Positions 34,107-42,828 of a stretch of DNA of 64,000 nucleotides are shown piece by piece. A program made the translations under genes and the position numbers. The stretch comes from GCA-2731375 sp964590195. Lineage in GTDB: Bacteria > Pseudomonadota > Alphaproteobacteria > GCA-2731375. Below the pieces are notes generated by a model. The model ran no database searches and was not told the DNA's origin. It was given only the letters and a program-made list of their open reading frames with translations. Numbering within the stretch: position 1 is the first letter of the stretch; every line of letters starts with the position of its first letter. Where the stretch lies: positions 1-64,000 of the forward strand of contig CAZPWJ010000011.1 of the NCBI GenBank assembly GCA_964590195.1, written 5' to 3'.

Positions 34107-34874
34107 GTGAGATCGCGCATATACGTCTGTCTTTGCGCGATCGCCCTGCTGCTGACAGCCATCCCCGCGCGGTCGCAGACCGTCGATATCCTGGCCGCCG
34201 CCTCGACGACGGAGGCGGTGACCGCCCTGGCGGCGGCCATACGTCGGGATCAAGGCCTGACCCTGCGGCCAACCTTCGCCGCTTCCTCGACCCTGGCCAA
34301 ACATATTGCCGCCGGGGCGCCGGCGCATTTGTTTCTCTCGGCCAATCTGGACTGGACGGCCTATCTCGAAGAACGCGGTCTGATTGCCAGGGACGGCCAG
34401 GTTAACCTGCTGGGCAATCGCCTGGTGCTGCTGGGCCGCGATAACAATGCAATCGACCTGAGCGATCTTGATGCTCTGCCGCGTGCCTTGGGGGCCGAGC
34501 ATTTGATCATGGGCGATCCGGAACATGTGCCGGCCGGCCGTTATGGCCGCCAGGCCATGCGGCATCTGAAACTCTGGCCAGCGGTGCAGGCACGTACTGT
34601 CTATGGCGCCTCAGTCCGCAACGCCCTGGCGCTGTTGGTGCGCGGCCAAGGCCGCTATGCCATCGCCTACGCAAGCGATGGCCGGGTCTACGACAACCTG
34701 CATCAGGCGGCGGTCTTTCCCAAAGGCAGCCATGATGCGATCCGATACCCCTTGGCGCTGGTGCGGGAGAACGACAGCCCCCTCGCCCGTAAGGCTTTTC
34801 TCTATCTCCAGAGCGGCGCGGCGAAAGCGGTCTTCGAACAATTTGGCTTTACCTTTCTGCCCAAGCCCCGGTAA
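34107..34874 (+). CDS. modA: Molybdate ABC transporter binding protein ModA
   Basis: The protein has 255 residues from the GTG at 34107, with AGGAT about 9 nt upstream; the frame extends upstream only by overlap with metC. A signal peptide (RSRIYVCLCAIALLLTAIPARSQ) is followed by VDILAAASTTEAVTALAAA and PTFAASSTLAKHIAAGAPAHLFLSAN, which is the oxyanion-binding pattern of ModA. VYGASVRNALALLVRGQGRYAIAYASD continues the family pattern. It binds molybdate or tungstate in the periplasm. It is followed by modB after 10 nt. Confidence 0.9.
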   Translation: MRSRIYVCLCAIALLLTAIPARSQTVDILAAASTTEAVTALAAAIRRDQGLTLRPTFAASSTLAKHIAAGAPAHLFLSANLDWTAYLEERGLIARDGQVNLLGNRLVLLGRDNNAIDLSDLDALPRALGAEHLIMGDPEHVPAGRYGRQAMRHLKLWPAVQARTVYGASVRNALALLVRGQGRYAIAYASDGRVYDNLHQAAVFPKGSHDAIRYPLALVRENDSPLARKAFLYLQSGAAKAVFEQFGFTFLPKPR

Positions 34875-34884
34875 GAGCTAGAGG

Positions 34885-35574
34885 ATGCTAAGTCCGCTTG
34901 AAATCGAGGCGCTGTCTTTGTCACTGAAAGTGGCGCTGTGGGCCGTGGCCTGCAGCCTGCCCCTAGGCATCAGTGTGGCCTGGCTTTTGGCGCGGCGGGA
35001 GTTTCCGGGTAAGGCCTTGCTGGACGGCATCGTACATCTGCCCCTGGTATTGCCCCCCGTCGCCCTGGGCTATGTATTGTTGGTGCTGTTCGGGCGCACC
35101 GGTCCAGTGGGGGCGTGGCTGCATGACTGGTTCGGCATCAATATGGTGTTCTCATGGCGCGGCGCGGCCCTGGCCGCCGCCGTCATGGCCTTCCCCCTGC
35201 TGGTTCGCGCCGTTCGCCTGTCCATGGAGGCGGTGGACCGCCGCCTAGAGACCGCCGCGCAAACCCTGGGCGCCAAACCGGGCCGGGTCTTCCTCACCAT
35301 CACCCTGCCCTTGACCGCGCCCGGCATCTTGACCGGCGTTCTACTGTCATTCATCCGCTGCCTTGGAGAATTCGGCGCCACCATAACCTTCGCCGCCAAC
35401 GTGCCCGGCGAAACCCGCACCCTGCCCCTGGCGCTATACACCGCCCTGCAAATACCGGGCGGCGAGGCCGCCGCCACCCGTCTGGCATTGATTTCCGTCA
35501 CCCTGGCCATCATTGCCCTGGTGGCCTCGCAATACCTGGCCCGGCAGGTGTCCAAGCGGATCGGGTTGTCGTGA
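34885..35574 (+). CDS. modB: Molybdate ABC transporter permease ModB
   Basis: The protein has 229 residues with five or six hydrophobic helices. The ATPase-docking EAA loop is LETAAQTLGAKPGRVFLTITLPLTAPGI. LGEFGATITFAANVPGETRTLPLALYTALQIPGG is the ModB hallmark. It forms the inner-membrane channel for molybdate. Its TGA overlaps the ATG of modC (TGATG), so translation is coupled. Confidence 0.95.
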   Translation: MLSPLEIEALSLSLKVALWAVACSLPLGISVAWLLARREFPGKALLDGIVHLPLVLPPVALGYVLLVLFGRTGPVGAWLHDWFGINMVFSWRGAALAAAVMAFPLLVRAVRLSMEAVDRRLETAAQTLGAKPGRVFLTITLPLTAPGILTGVLLSFIRCLGEFGATITFAANVPGETRTLPLALYTALQIPGGEAAATRLALISVTLAIIALVASQYLARQVSKRIGLS

Positions 35575-36665
35575 TGCTGAACGTGGATCTGCATGCCGCG
35601 GTTGGCGATTTCGAGATCAAGGCGGCCTTTCAGGCCGAGGCCGGGATTACCGCCCTGTTCGGCCCCTCGGGCGCCGGCAAGACCTCCCTGGTCAATATGC
35701 TTGCCGGATTAGAACGCCCCAGCCAGGGCCGCATCGAGGTGCGGGAGCAGGTACTGTTCGACAGCGGACAGGGCATCGACCTGCCGCCTGAACAACGGCG
35801 CCTGGGCTATGTCTTTCAGGAAAGCCGCCTGTTCCCCCATATGAGCGTGGCCGGCAATCTGTCCTATGGCCGCACACTGGTGCCCAAGGGCGTTGCCCTG
35901 GTCGACTATGACGCGGTGGTGGATTTGCTGGCGCTGCGCCCCCTGCTGTCACGCCGGCCCACGACCCTGTCGGGCGGCGAACGTCAACGGGTGGCCATTG
36001 GCCGCGCCATACTGGCCGCGCCCCGATTGCTGCTGATGGACGAACCGCTGGCCAATCTGGATGGGCCGCGCCGGGCCGAGATATTGCCGTTCATCGAAAA
36101 CCTGCGGCGTGAATTCGATATCTCCATTGTCTATGTCTCGCACAACATGGATGAAATTGTGCGCCTGGCCGACCAATTGATCGTCATGGCGGACGGGGCC
36201 ATCGCCGCCCAGGGCCCGGTGGATGAAATCACCGCCCGGCTTGACCTGCGCCACCTGACCGGACGCTGGGATGCGGGCGCGGTCTTGAGTACGACGGTGG
36301 CGGAGCAGGACGATACCGACAAATTGACGCGGCTGTCCTTTCCCGGCGGCGATCTGTGGCTGCCGCAACTGGATCTTGGCCTGGGCAGCCCGCTGCGTAT
36401 CCGCGTGCATGCCCGCGACGTCAGCCTGGCACTGGCACCACCCGAACAGGTCAGTGTCCTGAATGTCTTCGCCGGCGAAGTGATCGAGGTGGGCGCGGAC
36501 GACGGCCCGCAGGTCGATGTCCTGATTGCCATTGGCGGCCCGCAGCAATCGCATCTCTGGGCCCGCATCACCAAGCGCTCGCAGCGGGAATTGAACATCA
36601 TACCGGGCCGCAAGGTGCACGCCATGATCAAGGCCATGGCGGTGGACCGTGGCGGTCTGGACTAA
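35574..36665 (+). CDS. modC: Molybdate ABC transporter ATPase ModC
   Basis: The protein has 363 residues from the ATG at 35574, which overlaps the modB stop; the open frame upstream is only the modB region read out of frame. Walker A is GPSGAGKTS, the signature is LSGGERQRVAIGRAIL and Walker B is LLLMDEPLANLD. The C-terminal part beyond residue 230 is a TOBE/Mop-type domain (RIRVHARDVSLALAPPEQVSVLNVFAGEVIEV) that binds molybdate and feeds back on transport. It completes a modABC operon transcribed behind metC. No ModE-type operator is evident in front of metC. Confidence 0.95.
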   Translation: MLNVDLHAAVGDFEIKAAFQAEAGITALFGPSGAGKTSLVNMLAGLERPSQGRIEVREQVLFDSGQGIDLPPEQRRLGYVFQESRLFPHMSVAGNLSYGRTLVPKGVALVDYDAVVDLLALRPLLSRRPTTLSGGERQRVAIGRAILAAPRLLLMDEPLANLDGPRRAEILPFIENLRREFDISIVYVSHNMDEIVRLADQLIVMADGAIAAQGPVDEITARLDLRHLTGRWDAGAVLSTTVAEQDDTDKLTRLSFPGGDLWLPQLDLGLGSPLRIRVHARDVSLALAPPEQVSVLNVFAGEVIEVGADDGPQVDVLIAIGGPQQSHLWARITKRSQRELNIIPGRKVHAMIKAMAVDRGGLD

Positions 36666-36686
36666 AAAGGCTTCCAGGCCTGAAAT

Positions 36687-37274
36687 ATGCAAAACACCAT
36701 CTATCGGACAGCCATCTTTAGGCACATATTCTTCGCCCTCTCATGGCTCGGGCTGAGACTGGCTGGCTGGAGGATCGCGGGCCAAGCGCCAAAGGAACAG
36801 AAATACGTGCTAATCGCCGCGCCGCATACCAGCAACTGGGATTTCGCCTTGATGGTGGCGATGGCCTTTGTTCTCGACTTCGAAATTTTCTGGATGGGCA
36901 AGGATGCGCTATTCAAGGGTCCGGCGGGGCCGGTGATGCGCTGGTTCGGCGGCATTCCCATTGATCGCAGCAAGGCAAACAATATCGTTCAGGCAACGAT
37001 TGACGCCTTCAACGAACGTGACCGCCTGATCGTGATTATTCCGCCCGAAGGGACACGGTCAAAAGTCGATGCTTGGAAATCGGGCTTCTATCATATCGCC
37101 CACGGCGCCGGCGTACCGATCGCCCTTGGATATTTGGATTTCAGCCGCAAGGTCGGCGGCTTCGGCCCGATCTTCTACCCGACGGGAAACCATGACAGGG
37201 ACCTCGCCGAAATTCAGTCCTTCTATAAGGATATCAAAGGCAAGCATCCCGAGAACGCCGCCACGCTCAACTAA
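36687..37274 (+). CDS. Lysophospholipid acyltransferase-family protein
   Basis: The protein has 195 residues. The PlsC-type catalytic motif HxxxxD occurs as APHTSNWDFAL near residue 44, and the glycerol-phosphate-binding motif is seen as IIPPEGTRSKVD near residue 115. FWMGKDALFKGPAGPVMRWFGGIPIDR fits the family block II. Such enzymes acylate lysophosphatidic acid or related lipids at the inner membrane; the exact acceptor is unknown and the protein is on the short side. It is 21 nt after modC and probably transcribed with it. Its stop codon overlaps the stop of the next, convergent gene. Confidence 0.8.
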   Translation: MQNTIYRTAIFRHIFFALSWLGLRLAGWRIAGQAPKEQKYVLIAAPHTSNWDFALMVAMAFVLDFEIFWMGKDALFKGPAGPVMRWFGGIPIDRSKANNIVQATIDAFNERDRLIVIIPPEGTRSKVDAWKSGFYHIAHGAGVPIALGYLDFSRKVGGFGPIFYPTGNHDRDLAEIQSFYKDIKGKHPENAATLN

Positions 37275-37519
37275 TTTTTGGCCGGATCCGCGATCTTTGG
37301 CCGCTCGGCGACCCCGTCCGGCACCTGGACTGAGCGGGATGATTGATTGTCGTAAATAAACGCCGGTACCGCGCCGATGATCAGGGCAATGACGATCAGG
37401 CCCGGCCAATGAAATTCGTCTACGCCACAACGCCTGCGCCGACGCACGCATTTTGCCAGATACACCGCCACCACGACCGCCAGGGCCGCCAACAGCCAAA
37501 CCACAAGGAACGTAATCAT
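37271..37519 (-). CDS. Small two-helix membrane protein
   Basis: The protein has about 82 residues from the ATG at 37519; a GTG three codons earlier is possible. Two hydrophobic segments (ITFLVVWLLAALAVVVAVYLA and WPGLIVIALIIGAVPAFIY) flank a basic loop CVRRRRRC. No family is recognised. It is the last gene of the long minus-strand operon, 25 nt after the aldolase stop, and it converges with the acyltransferase gene with a 3-4 nt stop overlap. It may be an unrelated membrane gene riding on the operon. Confidence 0.55.
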   Translation of the reverse strand: MITFLVVWLLAALAVVVAVYLAKCVRRRRRCGVDEFHWPGLIVIALIIGAVPAFIYDNQSSRSVQVPDGVAERPKIADPAKN

Positions 37520-37544
37520 GGCCGGCACGCTAGCAGATAGCCGC

Positions 37545-38327
37545 CTATAAATCGATGCCGTTGAGAAATTCCGAACGCTGCTTGGCCGCCGCCATCAGGA
37601 ACGACAGGTCGCTGCCGCCCAACACAAAGCGGGCACCCATCTTGATGTATCTCTCCATCAGGCCGCTATAGATGCCGCCCATGCCCGGATGCTTGCCATT
37701 GTTGCGGCAGGCCGAAATCATGGCGTCATAGGCGGCGACCACATCGTCGTGATCATACTGGCCGGGGATACCCATTTCGGCGCAGAGATCATTGGTGCCG
37801 ATCAACAAGACATCGACGCCTTCGACGGCGGCAATCTCGTCCGCGTTGGCAATGGCCTTGGGGCTTTCCAGCATCACGGTAACCAGCAAATTCTCGTTAA
37901 TCACCTTGGCCGCTTCGGCCATGGGAAGGGCCTCATATTCCAGGATCGCCGCGCCGCCCGCCAGCGAACGATGACCGATCGGCGGGTAGAGGCATTGGTT
38001 GACGACCTGGCGGGCTTCGTCCGCATCTTCAATATGGGGCACCACGATACCCTGGGCGCCGGCATCCAGGGGCCGGCTGGCATGATGGTGTAGATGCGAC
38101 GATGCCCGGACAATCGGCGTGCAACCGGCATCCAGGCCGGCCACGGTGATATCCGCCACGGTCTCCAGTGACAGGGGGCTGTGTTCCATATCGATGAACA
38201 GCCAATCGAAACCGCAGACCTTGGCCACCTTGGCGATCTCAACACCGCGCGCCAGGCGCACGCCCAAACCCATGGCGATTTCGCCCGCCGCCAGCTTTTC
38301 CTTGGCAATATTCTTGATGATGGCCAT
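37545..38327 (-). CDS. HpcH/HpaI-family aldolase
   Basis: The protein has 260 residues from the ATG at 38327 with GGGAAGA upstream; an earlier start adds residues that do not look coding. Family features are WLFIDMEHSPLS, the ASRPLDAGAQGIVVPHIEDADEARQVV block, YPPIGHRSLAGG, and the metal-binding Glu and Asp in MLESPKAIANADE and LIGTNDLCAEMG. These class II metal-dependent aldolases cleave 4-hydroxy-2-oxo acids to pyruvate (or oxaloacetate) plus an aldehyde. In this operon it is the likely final carbon-carbon cleavage step, though two DapA-type lyases are also encoded. The true substrate is unknown. Confidence 0.85.
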   Translation of the reverse strand: MAIIKNIAKEKLAAGEIAMGLGVRLARGVEIAKVAKVCGFDWLFIDMEHSPLSLETVADITVAGLDAGCTPIVRASSHLHHHASRPLDAGAQGIVVPHIEDADEARQVVNQCLYPPIGHRSLAGGAAILEYEALPMAEAAKVINENLLVTVMLESPKAIANADEIAAVEGVDVLLIGTNDLCAEMGIPGQYDHDDVVAAYDAMISACRNNGKHPGMGGIYSGLMERYIKMGARFVLGGSDLSFLMAAAKQRSEFLNGIDL

Positions 38328-38344
38328 GACGCAGTTCTTCCCTG

Positions 38345-39178
38345 TTAAACCGTTGCTACAAATCGTTCCCGGCAGGTGCTGATGACCTCCTCGCCCGGAC
38401 GCTTCCACCAATTCTGGGCGGAAAAAATTTCAACTTCAATCAAACCATCATAGCCTGTCCCATCGACCCAGTCGCGGATTTGTCGAATATCGATAACCCC
38501 GTCGCCCATCATGCCACGGTCCAGCAGCAGATCCGTGGTCGGCACCAGCCAATCACAGACATGAAAGGCCAAGGTTCGATCCCCGGCCCGCTGGATTTGG
38601 GCCTGAAGATCGGGATCCCACCACAAATGATAAACATCAATGGCCACGCCCAGATCGATACCAGAGCCTTCATCCAGCTGGTCACACAAATCCAGAGCCT
38701 GACCGATCGTATTGATGGAACAGCGATCAGCCGCATACATTGGATGCAACGGTTCGATCGCCAGGGGCACGCCGGCGGCGCGGGCATGGGGCAGAATGGC
38801 GCCCAGACCATCGCGGATCATCTCCCGCGTACCCGCCAGATCCTTCGAGCCTTCCGGCATGCCGCCGCAGACGAGCACCAGACAATCGGCACCTAGCGCC
38901 GCTGCTTCGTCGATAGCGACCAGATTATCGTCGATATTGGCTTGCCGGGCGGCCGCATCGGGGCCGGGAAACATGCCGCCCCGGCACAAGCCTGATACTT
39001 GCAGGCCGCTGTCGGCAAGCATGCGGATCGCCTCGTCCAGGCCGCATTCCGCCAGCTTGTCGCGCCAGATAGAGACCCCCGCCACGTCGGCGGCAGAATA
39101 GGCGGCGATCGCCTCTGCCAGACTGTACTGCGCTTGCGTCGTGGCCTGATTGATGGACAGGCGTGCCAGATCAGCCAT
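38345..39178 (-). CDS. Xylose-isomerase-like TIM-barrel sugar isomerase/epimerase
   Basis: The protein has 277 residues. It belongs to the AP-endonuclease-2/xylose-isomerase-like TIM-barrel family. Metal-ligand candidates are Glu in VPLAIEPLHPMY, Asp in LGVAIDVYHLWWDPDL, His in LAFHVCDW and Glu in LIEVEIFS. The family includes IolE/IolI, hydroxypyruvate isomerase and sugar-3-keto epimerases. Its start overlaps the end of the enolase-superfamily gene by 8 nt, showing translational coupling. A role in isomerising or dehydrating a keto-sugar intermediate made by the Gfo/Idh enzymes is likely but inferred. Confidence 0.8.
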   Translation of the reverse strand: MADLARLSINQATTQAQYSLAEAIAAYSAADVAGVSIWRDKLAECGLDEAIRMLADSGLQVSGLCRGGMFPGPDAAARQANIDDNLVAIDEAAALGADCLVLVCGGMPEGSKDLAGTREMIRDGLGAILPHARAAGVPLAIEPLHPMYAADRCSINTIGQALDLCDQLDEGSGIDLGVAIDVYHLWWDPDLQAQIQRAGDRTLAFHVCDWLVPTTDLLLDRGMMGDGVIDIRQIRDWVDGTGYDGLIEVEIFSAQNWWKRPGEEVISTCRERFVATV

Positions 39179-40550
39179 GGCTCAGTTCGCGCATGACGGA
39201 AAAATCCGGCTCCGCGCCATAGGCAAAACCGACACGGTCCAGGGAGCCGATGGCAATCCGGCCATCCTTGATGCCAAGCCGCGTCACGCCATCGCCCCGA
39301 TGATAGATATCAGGGTGCGCCGCCAGGAACGCCGCCTGTTCGGCCTCGGGTACACCGGCCATGCCGTTGACATAGTGGTGACCGTTGCGTTCCACATGGG
39401 TGATGCCCAGCAGATTGACCAGGGCCAGGTCCTGTTGCACGGACAGGCCGGCCTGGGTCGTCAGATCCTCCGCCGACATGAAATAGCCCTCCCCCCAATT
39501 GGCACAGCGGGCCGCGTTCAATATCGATTTATAAAGCCCCTTGCAGGTCTTCGACGACACCCCGCGATAACCCAGCTCCCGCCCCCTGGGAAAGGCCCCG
39601 AGAAAGGCATCCGACTCATCGAGAATAACCGGCTTGCGGGCGGACAGGGCGGAGACATCCACGTCCAGGGCCATGGCACGGGAAATCGGCTGCTCCACGA
39701 ACAGGATGGATTTGTTAAAACGCGCCAACTGTTCATCGCCTTCGATGGCATCCATCAGGGCGGTAACACCGGCGACGTCGTTGTATTGTTCGTTGCCATC
39801 CAGCGAGATGATGTAGTCATCCGGGCTCTCATCCAGCACGGCGGCGATGTCGCGCAGACGGTTCACATCCTCGTCCAGATCACCGCAGACCTTGATCTTG
39901 AAATAGCGATGGCCATAGGTGGCGATGACATCGACCAGGGTCTCGGGCAGGCCATCGCCCACGGGCTCCGGATTTTCGCGGATCGGATCGACCATGCCCA
40001 CCGTATGCCGGGCATGGATATGACCGGCAGGCTTCAGGCCGGCCAGAAACGGCTCGATCTCGAACTCATCACTCTCGATCCCCGGCAGGTTGCCCTGGAC
40101 CGCCTGATAGAACGAGACCTCGTGCAGGCGGCAGAGGGCATCCAGGATGGCGCGGTCCAGGACCGCCGGGCCATAGCAGGCCACCAGCGAGCCATCGCCG
40201 CGCTCGCCGCAGGTACGAATCTGCTCATCGTAGTTGGCGCGAAACAGGCCGAACGCCGTCGATGCGGGAGCCGCGCGGTACAGGGTCGAGCCACTGTTCA
40301 GGGCATGGCGCAGCTGATCGAAATTGTCTTCGTTGCTGAGTTCCAGATTCTTGTCGAACCATTTCGGCGCCAGCATTTCCGCCGACAGGCCCCAGCCCTC
40401 CCGGCCATCGGCCAGTTGAATGCGCACGCGGGCGAAGACCTGCGGGCTTTCCCGCAAGGTGGTGACGCCAAAGCGGAAAGGCATGCGCAAGGTCACGTCC
40501 CGTTCGAACAATTGCACTTCCAGGACCGAAAGTTTGATGGGATCAGACAC
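39171..40550 (-). CDS. Enolase-superfamily (mandelate racemase/muconate lactonizing-like) dehydratase
   Basis: The protein has about 459 residues from the GTG at 40550, chosen because AGGAGG lies 6 nt upstream; in-frame ATGs further upstream lack this. It has the MR/MLE-type capping domain and then the barrel. The KxK motif is in YFKIKVCGD; metal-ligand candidates are Asp in ISLDGNEQY, Glu in LFVEQPI and Asp in VILDESDAF. The KIK motif and carboxylates support an acid-sugar dehydratase or a racemase. It is longer than most acid-sugar dehydratases, partly because of the N-terminal region. It lies within the TetR-headed operon. Confidence 0.85.
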   Translation of the reverse strand: MSDPIKLSVLEVQLFERDVTLRMPFRFGVTTLRESPQVFARVRIQLADGREGWGLSAEMLAPKWFDKNLELSNEDNFDQLRHALNSGSTLYRAAPASTAFGLFRANYDEQIRTCGERGDGSLVACYGPAVLDRAILDALCRLHEVSFYQAVQGNLPGIESDEFEIEPFLAGLKPAGHIHARHTVGMVDPIRENPEPVGDGLPETLVDVIATYGHRYFKIKVCGDLDEDVNRLRDIAAVLDESPDDYIISLDGNEQYNDVAGVTALMDAIEGDEQLARFNKSILFVEQPISRAMALDVDVSALSARKPVILDESDAFLGAFPRGRELGYRGVSSKTCKGLYKSILNAARCANWGEGYFMSAEDLTTQAGLSVQQDLALVNLLGITHVERNGHHYVNGMAGVPEAEQAAFLAAHPDIYHRGDGVTRLGIKDGRIAIGSLDRVGFAYGAEPDFSVMRELSHG

Positions 40551-40619
40551 GCAAAGCCTCCTCATGGAAAAACCGCCCTCATTGTACATCGCCAGCAATC
40601 GAACAACAGCGGCCAAATC

Positions 40620-41645
40620 TCAAAGCGTTATTCTACATTCCTGTTCGGCGGAACGGTGAATGGCATCCATCACCCTGGCCATGCCGACGCCACATTCCGC
40701 GACCCCCGCCAGAACCGGCGCCTTGCCGTCCACCGCATCCAGGAAAGCAGCAAATTCCTCCGCCACCACCTCGTGCGGCTCCACAATTGCAGCGTGGGGC
40801 AGCTCCACGCCGCGATTGTTGGGCCGCCACAAGCCGTCAATCAGCTCGTGGCGTACCCGATGCAGGCGTAATTCCGAGGTTTGATAGTCGATCTCCGCCG
40901 CACCTTCGCTGCCTGCGACAACGAACTCCTTGGTCTGGGTCGAACCGGGCACGATGTTGTCGTTCCAGCGGCCCGGCTGAATGCAGCCGACCTCGATATT
41001 GGCGATGGCGCCGGAGGGATAGAACAGGCGGATCAGGGCCAGATCATCATAGCCCCGGCCGAAATGGTCGCGGGTCACGGCATCCACCGCCACCGGCAAG
41101 GCGGACATCATCCAGTTCGCCTGATCGATGAAATGCACGGCGTCATTGCCGACCACGCCGCTGTCGCCTCGGGCCCGCTTGAAGCCATGAAATCTGGCTG
41201 AGACATAGCGCAAATCACCCAAGGCGCCAGTATCCACCTCCCGCTTCGCATGCTGGGCCAATGGATGGGCACGGAAATAGAAACCAACCTGAACCGTCTG
41301 ATCTCCGCACAGATCGGCCAGGCCCCGCGCCTCGGCCAGGGTCGCGGTCATGGGTTTTTCAATGAACAGATGTTTGCCCGCCTTCAAAAGCGGCTCGCAA
41401 ACCTCGAAATGCCGGTCGGTCGGCGCCAACACGACGACCAATTCCGCCCGCTCCAGAAATTCATCTGCCCGCGCGCCAACCCTATCGCCGGGCAAACCCA
41501 AATCGCGGCAGCGTTGCCGGGCCTCCGCGCCCGGATCGACCACATGCAGGCCATCCGCCAGACCCAAAGCGCGCCAGGCGGCCAGATGGGTCGGGCCAAA
41601 ATTGCCGAAGCCAATTTGCAGAATGTTACGGGCCGGTGACACCAT
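40620..41645 (-). CDS. Gfo/Idh/MocA-family NAD(P)-dependent dehydrogenase 1
   Basis: The protein has 341 residues. The N-terminal Rossmann motif is NILQIGFGNFGPTHL. The signature EKP lysine is in HLFIEKPMTATLAEARGLADL, followed by VGFYFRAHPL and the C-terminal alpha/beta domain. The likely reaction is NAD(P)-dependent oxidation of a sugar, polyol or inositol hydroxyl. A second, unrelated Gfo/Idh gene lies one gene upstream in the same operon, so two successive oxidation/reduction steps are likely. The substrate is unknown. A gap of 69 nt separates it from the enolase-superfamily gene downstream. Confidence 0.85.
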   Translation of the reverse strand: MVSPARNILQIGFGNFGPTHLAAWRALGLADGLHVVDPGAEARQRCRDLGLPGDRVGARADEFLERAELVVVLAPTDRHFEVCEPLLKAGKHLFIEKPMTATLAEARGLADLCGDQTVQVGFYFRAHPLAQHAKREVDTGALGDLRYVSARFHGFKRARGDSGVVGNDAVHFIDQANWMMSALPVAVDAVTRDHFGRGYDDLALIRLFYPSGAIANIEVGCIQPGRWNDNIVPGSTQTKEFVVAGSEGAAEIDYQTSELRLHRVRHELIDGLWRPNNRGVELPHAAIVEPHEVVAEEFAAFLDAVDGKAPVLAGVAECGVGMARVMDAIHRSAEQECRITL

Positions 41646-41659
41646 TTCAACGCCTGCCT

Positions 41660-42826
41660 CTATCCCTCCACCCCATGCATGGCCAGGGCCGTGCGCATGC
41701 GGGCCGTGGCCATGTCCGGGTCGCGCAGTAAACCCGCCGCGTCCGCCAGGCGGAACAGTTCGGCCAGATGCGCCAGCGAGCGGGCGCTTTGCTGGCCGCC
41801 GACCATGACGAAATGATCCTGATGGCCGTTCAGCCAGGCCATGAAGACCACGCCGGTTTTATAAAACCGCGTTGGCGCCCTGAAGATATGCCGCGACAAG
41901 GGCACCGTGGGCGCCAGGATATCATGAAAGGTCTGCTCATCTCCGGCGGCGAAGGCATCCAGGGCGGCGGAGGCCGCCGGCGCGATGGCATCGAATATGC
42001 CCAACAGGGCATCGCTATAGCCAACTTCATCGCCGGCGATCAATTCGGCGTAATTGAAGTCATCGCCTGTGTACATACGCACGCCCTCAGGCAGGCGCCG
42101 GCGCATGGAGATTTCCTTGTCCTTGTCCAGCAAGGAAATCTTGATGCCATCGATCTTGGCCGCGTTGGTTGCCAGCACGTCGAGACAGACATCCATCGCC
42201 GCCATGTGATCGCCGTGGCCCCAATAGCCTTCCAGGGCCGGGTCGAACATCTCCCCCAGCCAGTGGATCAGCACCGGTTCCTTTACCTGAGACAGGATTC
42301 GGTCATAGACCTTGGCATAGTCGTCCGGCGACTTGGCGCAGGCGGCAAGTGCTCGGCTGGCCATCAGGATGATGCGCCCGCCCTGCCCTTCCACGTAAGC
42401 CACCTGCTCTTCGTAAGCGCGGATCACGTCGTCCAGGCTCAGATCCGCTGACGGCGCCAGATGATCGGTTCCGGCGCCGCAGGCTATGCGCGCGCCGGGG
42501 ATATCCTTGGCGGCTTCCAGACTGCGGCGGATCAATTCCTGGGACGCGGCCCAATCCAGACCCATGCCCCGTTGCGCCGTATCCATGGCCTCGGCCACGC
42601 CCAGGCCCAGATCATACAGGCCCAGGCGATACTGAATGGTCGCATCCCAGTCGATCGCGGCATCGACCCAAGGATCGGCCTCGGAACGCGGATCGGCCAC
42701 CACGTGGGCGGCTGAATAGGCGATACGGTTGAAGGGCCGGTTCGCGCGGGAGGGGAAATCCTTCGGCACGGAGGTCGTAAAAGGCGCCAGGCCGCCATCC
42801 CCGGTAGGCAGGTTCAGTGTCGGCAT
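41660..42826 (-). CDS. DUF993-family DapA-like TIM-barrel protein
   Basis: The protein has 388 residues from the ATG at 42826 with GGAGG upstream; a longer frame extends into the neighbour region without coding character. It belongs to the DUF993 group of dihydrodipicolinate-synthase-like proteins (MPTLNLPTGDG, VLIHWLGEMFDPALEGYWG, KIDGIKISLLDKDKEI, MYTGDDFNYAELI). The lysine in GIKISL fits the Schiff-base position of DapA/NanA-type lyases. No function has been established for DUF993 as far as I know. The context of Gfo/Idh enzymes and isomerases fits a sugar-acid lyase. It starts 2 nt after its upstream neighbour. Confidence 0.85.
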   Translation of the reverse strand: MPTLNLPTGDGGLAPFTTSVPKDFPSRANRPFNRIAYSAAHVVADPRSEADPWVDAAIDWDATIQYRLGLYDLGLGVAEAMDTAQRGMGLDWAASQELIRRSLEAAKDIPGARIACGAGTDHLAPSADLSLDDVIRAYEEQVAYVEGQGGRIILMASRALAACAKSPDDYAKVYDRILSQVKEPVLIHWLGEMFDPALEGYWGHGDHMAAMDVCLDVLATNAAKIDGIKISLLDKDKEISMRRRLPEGVRMYTGDDFNYAELIAGDEVGYSDALLGIFDAIAPAASAALDAFAAGDEQTFHDILAPTVPLSRHIFRAPTRFYKTGVVFMAWLNGHQDHFVMVGGQQSARSLAHLAELFRLADAAGLLRDPDMATARMRTALAMHGVEG

Positions 42827-42828
42827 GG

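Noticed and set aside
39150..40871. A 573-residue open frame on the plus strand opposite the enolase-superfamily gene.
   Set aside because: It is antisense to a gene with clear catalytic motifs and has no recognisable family. High GC content creates such antisense frames.
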